A stretch of DNA of 64,000 bases from Anaerosporobacter mobilis DSM 15930 (lineage in GTDB: Bacteria; Bacillota; Clostridia; Lachnospirales; Lachnospiraceae). Each line of letters starts with the position of its first letter. The first letter of the stretch is position 1. The stretch is taken from assembly GCF_900142955.1 (NCBI RefSeq), contig NZ_FRCP01000021.1, forward strand, positions 1 through 64,000, read 5' to 3'. The position numbers were made by a program, and so were the translations under genes. Of the stretch, positions 7,903 through 16,258 are shown piece after piece. Below the pieces are notes generated by a model. That model was not told where the DNA came from, did not search any database, and was given only the letters and a program-made list of their open reading frames with translations.

Positions 7903-8592
7903 TTGAGTAGTAGTAAGATGGTATCAATACTAGTAGTAGAGGATAATAATAATCTAAGAATGTTGATGTCTGACCGTTTAGAAATGGAGGGATATGAGAT
8001 ATTTCAAGCACAAAATGGGGAAAAAGCACTTGAAATATTAGAGAATAATAAAATAGACGTATTAATAACGGATATTATGATGCCAATCATGGATGGTTAT
8101 CAGTTAATAGAGATAGTAAGAGAATCAGGATATACAATGCCTATATTAATGGTAACAGCGAAGGATAACTTTGAAGACAAAGAGATGGGATTTCGATTAG
8201 GTACAGATGATTATATGGTAAAACCAATCAACATAAACGAAATGGTATTACGAGTTTCCGCCTTATTAAGACGTGCTCAAATAATCAATGAAAACATCCT
8301 GCAAATTGGTGATATGGTATTAAATTATAACACATTGACAGTAGATACAGGGGAAGAGGTGTATGAACTTCCGAAAAAAGAATTCTATCTATTATATAAG
8401 TTATTAAGCTATCCGAAAAAGATATTTACTCGTCAACAATTATTAGATGATATATGGGGGATGGATGTAGATGTAGACGAAAGGACGGTAGATTCTCACA
8501 TTAAAAAGCTTCGTAAAAAATTTAGCGACAGAGAAGAATTTAAAATCGTAACGATTAGGGGATTAGGCTATAAAGTGGAGAGGTATCTATGA
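7903..8592 (+). CDS. OmpR-family response regulator
   Basis: The 229-residue protein has a receiver domain (ILVVEDNNNLRMLM, phospho-acceptor Asp in LITDIMMPIMDG, Lys in DDYMVKPI) and a C-terminal winged helix (ELPKKEFYLLYKLL through VDSHIKKLRKKF and IRGLGYKVE). The TTG start at 7903 has gaaggga at suitable distance; an ATG at 7918 is the alternative. The stop overlaps the kinase ATG by 4 nt. Lying right behind the HrtBA-like genes, it probably regulates them. Confidence 0.88.
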   Translation: MSSSKMVSILVVEDNNNLRMLMSDRLEMEGYEIFQAQNGEKALEILENNKIDVLITDIMMPIMDGYQLIEIVRESGYTMPILMVTAKDNFEDKEMGFRLGTDDYMVKPININEMVLRVSALLRRAQIINENILQIGDMVLNYNTLTVDTGEEVYELPKKEFYLLYKLLSYPKKIFTRQQLLDDIWGMDVDVDERTVDSHIKKLRKKFSDREEFKIVTIRGLGYKVERYL

Positions 8593-9683
8593 GAAATAAG
8601 TTTAAAAAATCTATTCATGCGAAATTTGCGTTAACGTTTATTGGAATTCTTTGTTTTGCTTGTATTGCATCATTTGGATTGATGCATATCTCGCAAATTG
8701 ATTTTGTGAAGGCTATTATATCTTCGAACAGTACAAATTACACCAATGAACAAGTTTATATGATACATCAAAGATCAATATTAATTATTGTAACATTAAC
8801 AATCTGTGTAATTATCGGATCCATATTAATGTTTACGGCAACAAAAGCCATATCAAAGCCTATAAAATATATTAGTAATATCACGAAGGAAGTATCAAAG
8901 GGTAATTTTGATATCTATATAGATTATGAAAGCGAAGATGAAATTGGAACATTAGCAAAAAATTTTAACTTAATGATAAACGAATTGAAAAATATGGAGT
9001 ATCTACGCAAGGATTTTATAAGTAATGTATCCCATGAATTTAAGACACCCATCGCCTCTATTCAGGGATTTGTAGAGATGTTAAAGAATAAGGATTTACC
9101 AGAAGAGAAAAGAGATGCATATATAGATATAATTATTGAAGAAACAGAGAGACTAAGCAAATTATCTTCTAATATGTTACGAATATCGAGATTAGATAAT
9201 CAAAGTATTCCAAACAAAATAACAGAATTCTCTTTGGATGAGCAAATAAGAAAAATCATAGTATTGTTAGAAGACAAATGGGCCCCAAAGAATATAGAGT
9301 TAAATATTAATTTAGATAAAGTTAAATTCAAAGGGGATGAAGATTTAATTCAACAAATATGGATAAACTTAATAGAGAATGCAATTAAGTTCACTGAGTA
9401 CGGTGGGGAAATTTCCATACAATTAAAAAGCTTTAATGACGAGGTAGTGGTAAAAATTACAGATACAGGTATTGGAATACCAGAAGATAATAAAAAGAGA
9501 ATTTTTGAAAAGTTTTATCAAGGAGAAGCCGCCCATTCTAAGGTCGGGAATGGTTTGGGATTAGCGATTGTAAAGAGAATAGTAGAGATAAGCAAGGGAC
9601 AAATTGATATAGAAAGTCATGTAGGGGTAGGAACTACATTTGTTATTAAGCTACCAATTCAAACTTCGCACTTGAATATTTAG
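8589..9683 (+). CDS. Membrane sensor histidine kinase
   Basis: The 364-residue kinase has TM1 (about 13-33), a short extracytoplasmic loop of roughly 35-40 residues, TM2 (about 60-80), a HAMP region, HisKA with phospho-acceptor His in SNVSHEFKTPIASI, and HATPase (N box LIENAIKF, G1 DTGIGIPE, G2 GNGLGLAIVKR). The loop is too small for an extracellular sensor domain, so it may sense membrane stress or depend on the adjacent ABC permease. The gene overlaps the response regulator by ATGA. Confidence 0.88.
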   Translation: MRNKFKKSIHAKFALTFIGILCFACIASFGLMHISQIDFVKAIISSNSTNYTNEQVYMIHQRSILIIVTLTICVIIGSILMFTATKAISKPIKYISNITKEVSKGNFDIYIDYESEDEIGTLAKNFNLMINELKNMEYLRKDFISNVSHEFKTPIASIQGFVEMLKNKDLPEEKRDAYIDIIIEETERLSKLSSNMLRISRLDNQSIPNKITEFSLDEQIRKIIVLLEDKWAPKNIELNINLDKVKFKGDEDLIQQIWINLIENAIKFTEYGGEISIQLKSFNDEVVVKITDTGIGIPEDNKKRIFEKFYQGEAAHSKVGNGLGLAIVKRIVEISKGQIDIESHVGVGTTFVIKLPIQTSHLNI

Positions 9684-9725
9684 AGGTATAGGTAATTAAG
9701 ATCTCAAGTAGAATAGATTTGATGA

Positions 9726-9779
9726 GATAAGCCACACTATGTATGTAACATACGATGTAAAATGAAAGGTGGACTTATC
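9726..9779 (+). promoter_or_regulatory. mRNA stem that can bury the superoxide reductase RBS
   Basis: GATAAGCCAC (9726-9735) can pair with GTGGaCTTATC (9769-9779), a 10-bp helix with one bulged A. The right arm contains part of the AGGTGG Shine-Dalgarno of the next gene. Between the arms lies a second perfect hairpin, GTATGT-A-ACATAC (9741-9753), which could alternatively be a DNA operator. I infer a translational switch or RNA thermometer. Confidence 0.45.
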
Positions 9780-9781
9780 CT

Positions 9782-10156
9782 ATGATTAAATTTTTTAAAT
9801 GTAGTAATAATGGACTTGTAATTCCAATTTGTAATTGTTATACAGACGCTACATCACTTTCAGACGCCAATGAAATCACACCTAATAGTGTAGAGGCAGC
9901 TACTGAAAAACATCTTCCTGTCATCACTTGTAGCGGGAATACGGTAACTGTAAACGTTGGAAGTGTTACACATCCCATGACGGAAGAACATTCTATTACT
10001 ACGGTAATATTAGAGACACAAAAAGGTGGACAATATCAAATCTTGTCACATGATGTACAACCAGTCGTTAAATTCCAGGTTGCTGACGGGGACAAGGCTA
10101 TTGCTGCATATGCTTATTGTAACCTACATGGATTATGGAAAGCTGATATAGATTAA
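9782..10156 (+). CDS. Superoxide reductase (desulfoferrodoxin family) with degenerate N-terminal domain
   Basis: The 124-residue protein has the superoxide-reductase centre: EKHLPVI, HPMTEEHSI and CNLHGLW supply the four His and one Cys that ligate the catalytic iron. These enzymes reduce superoxide to peroxide without making oxygen. The N-terminus aligns with the desulforedoxin domain (FFKCSNNGLV) but the CxxC and CC pairs that bind the second iron are broken (only C7, C18 and C20 remain). It may therefore work as a one-iron enzyme. It is monocistronic, with a strong terminator. Confidence 0.85.
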   Translation: MIKFFKCSNNGLVIPICNCYTDATSLSDANEITPNSVEAATEKHLPVITCSGNTVTVNVGSVTHPMTEEHSITTVILETQKGGQYQILSHDVQPVVKFQVADGDKAIAAYAYCNLHGLWKADID

Positions 10157-10223
10157 GAAAAGAAGATTGTGTAAGGTTTGATAAGGTATTATCAAGTATT
10201 TTGAATATAAAAAACACACATCA

Positions 10224-10265
10224 GGCTTATATAAATGTTTCTTGCATTTATATAAGCCATTTTTG
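10224..10265 (+). terminator. Strong terminator after the superoxide reductase gene
   Basis: GGCTTATATAAATG (10224-10237) and CATTTATATAAGCC (10245-10258) form a perfect 14-bp stem with a 7-nt loop, followed by atttttg. Confidence 0.85.
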
Positions 10266-10433
10266 TATAAAAATTGAAAAATATCTGAAATTTAACAATT
10301 ACATAGTTAATTTAATATCAAAATTGCATTATTAAATCAAGTGTGATACAATAACAACAGTTACTAAGAATTATCACACAATTAAAGAACGTAATAGTTG
10401 ATATATAATTATTATAAAACATGGAGGTAAAGT

Positions 10434-11924
10434 ATGAACTTACAATTACAAGATAAATATAAACTATATATAAACGGAGAATGGAGAGATGCATCCGATG
10501 GTGCAACTATAAAAACCTACAATCCATCCAATGGTGATTTATTAGCTGAAATAGCAGATGCTACAAACAGTGATGTGGATGAAGCAATTGCTTCTGCAAG
10601 AGAAGCTTTTAAAACTTGGGGTAAAACAACTCCTGGCGAAAGAGCAGCGGTGCTTAATAAGATAGCAGATATCATTGACGAAAATGCTGAGTTTTTAGCA
10701 ACGGTAGAAACTATGGACAATGGTAAACCAATTAGAGAAACAACTGGTGCAGATATTCCATTAGCAGCAGATCATTTTAGATATTTTGCAGGGGTTATTC
10801 GGGCAGAAGAGGGAACGTCTACTATGATAGATGAGAATACCCTAAACTTAATTCTTAGAGAGCCAATCGGTGTGGTTGGTCAGATTGTACCATGGAACTT
10901 CCCATTCCTAATGGCTGCTTGGAAGTTAGCTCCAGTACTTGCAGCAGGTGATGTGAGTGTATTTAAACCATCTAGTACTACTTCACTTAGTGTATTAGAA
11001 TTGATGAAATTAATTGGAGATGTAGTACCAAAAGGTGTAATTAATATTATCACTGGTAAGGGTTCTAAGAGTGGTGAGTATTTACAACATCATAAAGGGC
11101 TTGATAAGTTAGCCTTTACAGGTTCAACAGAAGTAGGTAGAGAGGTTGGTATCTCCGCTGCGAAGAATTTGATACCTTCTACACTAGAACTTGGTGGTAA
11201 ATCAGCAAACGTATTCTTTAGTGATGCAGATATGGATATTGCCTTAGAAGGTATTCAATTAGGTATCTTGTTTAATCAAGGGCAAGTTTGTTCCGCTGGA
11301 TCAAGAATCTTTGTTCAAGAAGATTTCTATGACGAATTTATTGGAAAAGCGGTTGCAGCTTTTGAAAAAGTTAAAGTAGGAAATCCACTAGATCCATCAA
11401 CACAGATGGGTGCTCAAGTAAGTGAACAACAATTAAAGAAGATTTTAAGCTATATTGAAATCGGTAAGAATGAAGGTGCTAAAGTTGCTACTGGTGGCGA
11501 AAGATTGGTAGAAGGTGACGCTTCGAAGGGTTACTTTATGAAACCTACTCTATTAGTAGATGTAACAAATACTATGAGAGTTGCAAGAGAGGAAATCTTT
11601 GGACCAGTAGGAGTTGTTATTAAGTTTAAGACAATTGATGAAGTAATTGACATGGCTAATGATAGTGATTTTGGCTTAGCTGGTGGAGTGTTTACCAAAG
11701 ATATTAATAAGGCAATTAGAGTTGCAAGAGGTATTAGAACTGGACGTGTCTGGGTCAATACGTACAATACTTTCCCAGCAGGAGCATCCTTTGGAGGTTA
11801 CAAAGACTCTGGTATTGGTAGAGAAACACACAAGGTAATTCTTGATCATTATAGCCAAATGAAGAATATTATAATTAATCTTTCTGATAAACCAGGTGGA
11901 ATGTATGTGAAGCAAGAACAATAA
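10434..11924 (+). CDS. NAD(P)-dependent aldehyde dehydrogenase
   Basis: The 496-residue protein is a full-length ALDH-superfamily enzyme. Visible are the substrate-channel motif VVGQIVPWNFPFLMAAWK, the nucleotide loop FTGSTEVGR, the general base Glu in TLELGGKS and the catalytic Cys in NQGQVCSAGSR, plus the C-terminal PAGASFGGYKDSGIGRE typical of the betaine/acetaldehyde dehydrogenase group. It should oxidise an aldehyde to the acid. RBS ggaggtaaagt is strong. It is monocistronic, ending in a perfect hairpin. Substrate not assignable. Confidence 0.9.
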   Translation: MNLQLQDKYKLYINGEWRDASDGATIKTYNPSNGDLLAEIADATNSDVDEAIASAREAFKTWGKTTPGERAAVLNKIADIIDENAEFLATVETMDNGKPIRETTGADIPLAADHFRYFAGVIRAEEGTSTMIDENTLNLILREPIGVVGQIVPWNFPFLMAAWKLAPVLAAGDVSVFKPSSTTSLSVLELMKLIGDVVPKGVINIITGKGSKSGEYLQHHKGLDKLAFTGSTEVGREVGISAAKNLIPSTLELGGKSANVFFSDADMDIALEGIQLGILFNQGQVCSAGSRIFVQEDFYDEFIGKAVAAFEKVKVGNPLDPSTQMGAQVSEQQLKKILSYIEIGKNEGAKVATGGERLVEGDASKGYFMKPTLLVDVTNTMRVAREEIFGPVGVVIKFKTIDEVIDMANDSDFGLAGGVFTKDINKAIRVARGIRTGRVWVNTYNTFPAGASFGGYKDSGIGRETHKVILDHYSQMKNIIINLSDKPGGMYVKQEQ

Positions 11925-11946
11925 TTAGGAGTAATATAACACAAAG

Positions 11947-11986
11947 TCAGGGAAGAATTTACTTGAAAAATTCTTCCCTGATTTTA
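11947..11986. terminator. Bidirectional terminator between convergent genes
   Basis: TCAGGGAAGAATTT (11947-11960) and AAATTCTTCCCTGA (11968-11981) pair perfectly over 14 bp, with a T-run after the right arm. It lies 9 nt from the end of the convergent nitroreductase gene. Confidence 0.85.
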
Positions 11987-11994
11987 TGTTAATA

Positions 11995-12816
11995 TTAAAT
12001 CCAGTTTATGTTTGCTTCTTTTCGTGGAACAGTTCTTTGATATCTCACATCAGGATAGCCAATTACTAGACAGGATATTAATTGATTCCCATCCTTTACA
12101 CCAAGTAAATCTAAGATCTCTTTATTATCTTTGGAGGCAGCAATTGTGAAGCCGCTAAAGAAAGTTCCAAGGCCTAGAGCGTCAGTCATAAGTTCCATAT
12201 TGGAAGAAGACAAGCCTCCATTAAGTGGGGAAGGAGAGGTAACAAAAATTGCAAGTGGAGCATTGAAAAACAAGTTATCGTTCTTTGCAGGGTCTTCTTG
12301 ATACTTATTGTACATATTCACCCACATGTTTGCATAGCCTTTTAAGTGCTCTGTTTCAGGAGTTAAATTTGCTAGTATATACTCGCCTTTTTGCTTTAGG
12401 CTTTTATAAGTAAGGTTTTTTAGTTCATTTAGTTTTTCTCTTACAACTACATAGGATACATCTTGGTTGTTAGTTCCGGTTTGCGTATATCGACCTGCTT
12501 CAATAATCTTTTGGATTTTTTCTTGCTCAATATCGTTATCCTTAAATCTACGAATACTTCTTCTAAACTGAATGAAATTTAACAGAGTGTCAGAATCAAT
12601 GGAAAAAGTATCTTTATCATAAGGTTTTACCTCATCCATATTATAATCATCGGTTGATACGGCTTCTACTGGACATACGGCTACACAGTGACCACATTTT
12701 AAACAGGTATCACCGTAGATTTCTGCTTTACCTTCTTTTAGCGAAATTATGTGTGTAGGGCAGTCTTTGATACATTGTTCGCAAGCGATACATTTTTCTT
12801 TGTCTACTGAAAATAT
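11995..12816 (-). CDS. Ferredoxin-nitroreductase fusion; apparent AUA start codon
   Basis: The frame joins an N-terminal 2[4Fe-4S] domain (CIACEQCIKDCP and CLKCGHCVAVCP) to a nitroreductase fold (FIQFRRSIRRFKDNDIEQEKI, TDALGLGTFFSGF, ISCLVIGYP), the standard 270-residue architecture of clostridial ferredoxin-nitroreductases. The first ATG (12639) would delete the ferredoxin domain. Upstream of the first Cys there is no in-frame ATG, GTG or TTG before a TAA, yet AAGGAGAG sits 6-8 nt before an ATA at 12816. I place the start there: either a non-canonical start or a recent ATG-to-ATA change. FMN and an aromatic/nitro substrate are expected. Confidence 0.7.
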   Translation of the reverse strand: MFSVDKEKCIACEQCIKDCPTHIISLKEGKAEIYGDTCLKCGHCVAVCPVEAVSTDDYNMDEVKPYDKDTFSIDSDTLLNFIQFRRSIRRFKDNDIEQEKIQKIIEAGRYTQTGTNNQDVSYVVVREKLNELKNLTYKSLKQKGEYILANLTPETEHLKGYANMWVNMYNKYQEDPAKNDNLFFNAPLAIFVTSPSPLNGGLSSSNMELMTDALGLGTFFSGFTIAASKDNKEILDLLGVKDGNQLISCLVIGYPDVRYQRTVPRKEANINWI

Positions 12817-13059
12817 GTAAATCTCTCCTTTTCGTAATTGCCTAAGTTAGTATAAGTTACTTTGTTACTGTTTCTTATGAATTTATTTGACAATAGTATG
12901 CATAAAAATTATAATTCAGTTATATCACTAAGTTATAGTTTTATAGATAGATGTGATTATATCATTATGGATAGACGTTAGTCTATTTAAAAAAAATCAT
13001 GAATATATAACGAAAAGTTAAGAGTTTCCATAGTATGCTCTGTGCGAGGTAGTGAAAAT

Positions 13060-13953
13060 ATGAATTTGCAACAATTAGAGTACTTTAAAGTAATAGCAGA
13101 AACGAAAAAGATTACATCTGCGTCTAATCAATTATCAATTAGTCAACCAGCATTGAGCAAGGCAATATCAAAACTGGAAGAAGAATTAGATGTTCAATTA
13201 TTTGAAAGAGATGGAAGGAATATTAAGATAACGAAATATGGTGAAGTGTTTTTAAAATATGCCGAATCAGCACTTGATGATATTGATCGAGGCATTAAAA
13301 AAATGGAAGAGATGAAGTATGGGAATGACCAGGTCATTTCAGTAGCAGCCACCAACTGTATCGGAATAACCTTTATTCCTTTTCTGATTAGTGAATTCTT
13401 GAACCAACATGGTCATACCAAATTCAATTTTAATATTCGGGATACAGAAGAGCTTTTTAAAGATCTACGATATGAAAGGATTCATATGGCTTTCTTCGAT
13501 AAGATAGAAGATATTGATAAATATCCTGAGATAGAATCGGTATTAGTTAAGAAGGAAGAGTATGTTTTAATAGTTTCAAGGAATCATTATTTAGCAAAGA
13601 AGGAAGAGGTTTACTTAAAAGATCTGAAAGAGGAATATTTTATCGCGTATAACGGTAAAAATCCTAACCAAAAAGTATCCTATGCTGAGTTACTTGGCTA
13701 TACACCTAAGATATCAGTAGAACCCAGTGAAGAAAGTATGCTTTCCGGATTGGTTGCGGCGGGTGCGGGTATTGCAATCGTGCTGAATACCCCTATGATT
13801 AATACCAACAAGATATCAATACTTAAAATCAAGGATGATATTGGATATAAGAATATCTATATGGGTTGGAATAAGAAAATTGACCTTCCGACTAAAGCGG
13901 AAGAGTTTAAAGCTTATGCCATTCATCTAGATAAACAAATGCAAAATTCTTAA
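13060..13953 (+). CDS. LysR-family transcriptional regulator
   Basis: The 297-residue protein has the LysR N-terminal HTH (MNLQQLEYFKVIAE, SASNQLSISQPALSKAISKLE, LFERDGRNI) and a periplasmic-binding-like effector domain (from about residue 90; GLVAAGAGIAIVLN). The start at 13060 has gcgagg upstream; the GTG at 13042 has nothing better. It is divergent from the nitroreductase gene across 240 bp, a typical LysR arrangement, and is followed on the same strand by the DUF1275 gene; either may be a target. Confidence 0.88.
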   Translation: MNLQQLEYFKVIAETKKITSASNQLSISQPALSKAISKLEEELDVQLFERDGRNIKITKYGEVFLKYAESALDDIDRGIKKMEEMKYGNDQVISVAATNCIGITFIPFLISEFLNQHGHTKFNFNIRDTEELFKDLRYERIHMAFFDKIEDIDKYPEIESVLVKKEEYVLIVSRNHYLAKKEEVYLKDLKEEYFIAYNGKNPNQKVSYAELLGYTPKISVEPSEESMLSGLVAAGAGIAIVLNTPMINTNKISILKIKDDIGYKNIYMGWNKKIDLPTKAEEFKAYAIHLDKQMQNS

Positions 13954-14018
13954 TCCCGTTTGGTGGGGAAGTAAGTTTAAACGAAAGAAAATGAAAGATA
14001 AGGAAAGAAGCGAATACA

Positions 14019-14702
14019 ATGAATATAAGGAATACAAGGAACAAAAATAAACAAATGTCAGAAACAATTATATTAGGAATGATGCTTGCCTGCGTTGGTG
14101 GCTTTCTTGATGCATATACGTATATTTGCAGGGGTGGTGTATTTGCTAATGCACAAACAGGAAACCTTGTTTTGTTGGGCATTAGGATTGCAGAGGGAAA
14201 TTTAATTGGAAGTCTGAAATATCTTATACCAATTATAGCATTCGTACTGGGAATTTTAATTGCGGAGATCGTTAGAAAAAGATACAAAAACAGTGTAAGA
14301 ATTCATTGGAGACAGATTATCATTGTAGTTGAACTTTTCGTACTTTTAGGGATTACATTCATACCGAATGGAGGCTGGTATGATATGATAGCCAATGTTT
14401 TAGTGTCATTCGTATGTTCTCTACAGGTGCAAAGTTTCCGTAAATTTAATGGGAATGCAATGGCAACAACGATGTGTACGGGAAATCTACGAAGTGCTAC
14501 AGAATACTTTTATAACTATTTGGATAATAAAGATAGAAGTGAATTACATAGAAGTTTTCAATATTTAGCAATTATTATTGTTTTTATTATAGGTGCTGCA
14601 ATAGGAGCAATCGCATCCATTATTCTTGGGGTTAAAGCAATTATACTCTCCTGTATAGTTTTGAGTATTGTTTTTCTGCTTATGCTTATTAATAATCAGT
14701 AA
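14019..14702 (+). CDS. DUF1275 (YoaK-family) membrane protein
   Basis: The 227-residue integral membrane protein has about six hydrophobic segments. The DUF1275 hallmarks are present: GFLDAYTYI near the start, the NAQTGNLVLL motif, and a second VQSFRKFNGNAMATTMCTGNLRS. Function is unknown to me, although the family is widespread. It lies 65 nt after the LysR gene and could be cotranscribed with it. Confidence 0.85.
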   Translation: MNIRNTRNKNKQMSETIILGMMLACVGGFLDAYTYICRGGVFANAQTGNLVLLGIRIAEGNLIGSLKYLIPIIAFVLGILIAEIVRKRYKNSVRIHWRQIIIVVELFVLLGITFIPNGGWYDMIANVLVSFVCSLQVQSFRKFNGNAMATTMCTGNLRSATEYFYNYLDNKDRSELHRSFQYLAIIIVFIIGAAIGAIASIILGVKAIILSCIVLSIVFLLMLINNQ

Positions 14703-14739
14703 TATAATTAATTGGTTAAAAATAGTCTGAAAATATAAT

Positions 14740-14768
14740 TTGACAATATCACTAATTAGTGATATATT
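14740..14768 (+). promoter_or_regulatory. marR promoter with operator in the spacer; leaderless transcript predicted
   Basis: TTGACA (14740-14745) and TATATT (14763-14768) are separated by exactly 17 bp. The 20-bp perfect palindrome ATATCACTAATTAGTGATAT (14746-14765) fills the spacer, so a bound dimer would block RNA polymerase. The ATG of the MarR gene begins only 6 nt after the -10 box, so transcription should start at or within one or two bases of the ATG. Confidence 0.75.
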
Positions 14769-14774
14769 AAGTTC

Positions 14775-15218
14775 ATGAAAACATTAAAAGATCTGATGAA
14801 AGAAAGTGAACTAGATTTATCTACTTTGGTTGTCTTCACAAAAGCAGAACACGCTATTCATAAGAAAGAGTATCAGACCATCAAAGATAGTGGACTTACA
14901 CCAACACAATTTGGAGTTTTAGAAGCGCTATATAGCAAAGGTGATTTAAAGATTAATGAGTTGATAGAGAAAATATTAACGACATCTGGCAATATAACAG
15001 TGGTAGTGAAAAATCTGGAAAAGGAAGGGTTTATACACAGGAAAGTGGATCCAAGAGATAAACGGTCCTGCATAATATCAATAACGGACAAAGGAAGTCA
15101 ATGTATAGAAGGGATTTTACCTAAACACGTTAGTAATATCAGAGATATCTTTAAGGTTTTGAGTGATGAAGAAAAATTAATTCTAAAAACTATACTTAAA
15201 AAGTTTAAGACTCTATAA
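14775..15218 (+). CDS. MarR-family regulator controlling the pirin operon
   Basis: The 147-residue protein has a MarR winged helix: LTPTQFGVLEALYSKGDLKI, recognition helix region TSGNITVVVKNLEKEG, wing DPRDKRSCIISITDKG. No Shine-Dalgarno precedes the ATG, and promoter spacing predicts a leaderless mRNA. Its own promoter contains a perfect palindrome, repeated with one change before the pirin gene, so autorepression and repression of pirin-azoreductase are strongly implied. Such regulators often respond to quinones or electrophiles; one Cys (C62 region absent, C97 in RSCI) is present. Effector unknown. Confidence 0.85.
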   Translation: MKTLKDLMKESELDLSTLVVFTKAEHAIHKKEYQTIKDSGLTPTQFGVLEALYSKGDLKINELIEKILTTSGNITVVVKNLEKEGFIHRKVDPRDKRSCIISITDKGSQCIEGILPKHVSNIRDIFKVLSDEEKLILKTILKKFKTL

Positions 15219-15255
15219 TAACTAAATAAAACTTTATTTGAAAAGTTTAAGACTC
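15199..15255 (+). repeat. 15-bp direct repeat at the 3' end of the MarR gene
   Basis: AAAAGTTTAAGACTC occurs at 15199-15213 (the last codons of the MarR gene) and again at 15241-15255, a period of 42 bp. It looks like a small tandem duplication of the gene end. Confidence 0.6.
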
Positions 15256-15269
15256 ATTAAGAATAAAAA

Positions 15270-15298
15270 TTTAGATAAATATCACTAATTAGTAATAA
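15270..15298 (+). promoter_or_regulatory. Pirin-operon promoter with the MarR operator in its spacer
   Basis: TTTAGA (15270-15275), a 17-bp spacer and TAATAA (15293-15298) form a plausible promoter. ATATCACTAATTAGTAATA (from 15279) matches the MarR palindrome with one difference, in the same position relative to the -35 and -10 boxes as in the marR promoter. Confidence 0.7.
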
Positions 15299-15331
15299 AT
15301 TCGAAATTATAGCAGTGAAAGGAGGAATATA

Positions 15332-16213
15332 ATGGAACATTTCAGAACTATAGAAAATATATTCAGAGGACCAGAGCCTCATATGGTCGGAGATGGATTT
15401 AGGGTATCTCAATATCTACCGGCAGGATTAAGTGATATGAAACGCCTGTCTCCAATGTTTTTATTAGACTATCACGAACCACATTATTACGAACCATCGG
15501 CTAATGCTCGTGGAGTTGGAGCACATCCACACCGTGGTTTCGAGACAGTAACGATTGCATATGAAGGCAAAGTAGAACATCATGATAATAAAGGTAATCA
15601 TGGAATTATCGGACCTGGCGACGTCCAATGGATGACAGCCGCTTCAGGAATCTTGCATAAAGAGTACCATGAGAAAGAATTTAGTAAAAATGGTGGAACG
15701 CTTCATATGATACAACTTTGGGTTAATCTACCAAAGGATAAGAAGATGTCAGAACCCAAATATCAAACCTTATTAAAAGAAGATATGGGAAAGATCAAAC
15801 TTGATGATAATCAAGGAGAGATTAGTATTATTGCAGGAGAAGTAAAGGGAGTACAAGGCCCAGCTAGTACATTTACTAAGATGAATATCTATAATGTAAA
15901 TTTAATTAATGGTGGAAATGTTACCCTAAACGAACCTAGTAACTTTAATACAGGAATGCTTGTATTAAAAGGAGAAGTTAAATTAAATAAAGATACAGTA
16001 GTGAAAGAAAAAGATTTTATCTTATTTGATAATATATCTGGCGAGATTTTAGTTGAGTCAGTAGCAAAAGAGAATCTATTTGTGGTATTAAGTGGAGAAC
16101 CAATTGATGAACCAATTGCTTCTTATGGACCGTTTGTTATGAACACGACAGATGAAATATATCAAGCTTATGAAGATTTTGAGAATAATAAATTTGGAAC
16201 ACAAGACTTTTAG
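15332..16213 (+). CDS. Pirin family protein
   Basis: The 293-residue bicupin has the pirin N-terminal motif HPHRGFETVT with the metal-binding His pair, EGKVEHHDNKGNHGIIGPGDVQWMTA and LHKEYHEKE in the first cupin, and a second degenerate cupin (about 160-280). Some pirins are quercetinases and others redox-sensing cofactors; this one sits with an azoreductase and a rubredoxin under a MarR operator, which argues for a role in quinone or flavonoid stress. RBS aaaggaggaatata is strong. Confidence 0.9.
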   Translation: MEHFRTIENIFRGPEPHMVGDGFRVSQYLPAGLSDMKRLSPMFLLDYHEPHYYEPSANARGVGAHPHRGFETVTIAYEGKVEHHDNKGNHGIIGPGDVQWMTAASGILHKEYHEKEFSKNGGTLHMIQLWVNLPKDKKMSEPKYQTLLKEDMGKIKLDDNQGEISIIAGEVKGVQGPASTFTKMNIYNVNLINGGNVTLNEPSNFNTGMLVLKGEVKLNKDTVVKEKDFILFDNISGEILVESVAKENLFVVLSGEPIDEPIASYGPFVMNTTDEIYQAYEDFENNKFGTQDF

Positions 16214-16258
16214 TTTAAAATAAATTAAATTACACGAAATATATCGGAGGAAAAAAAG

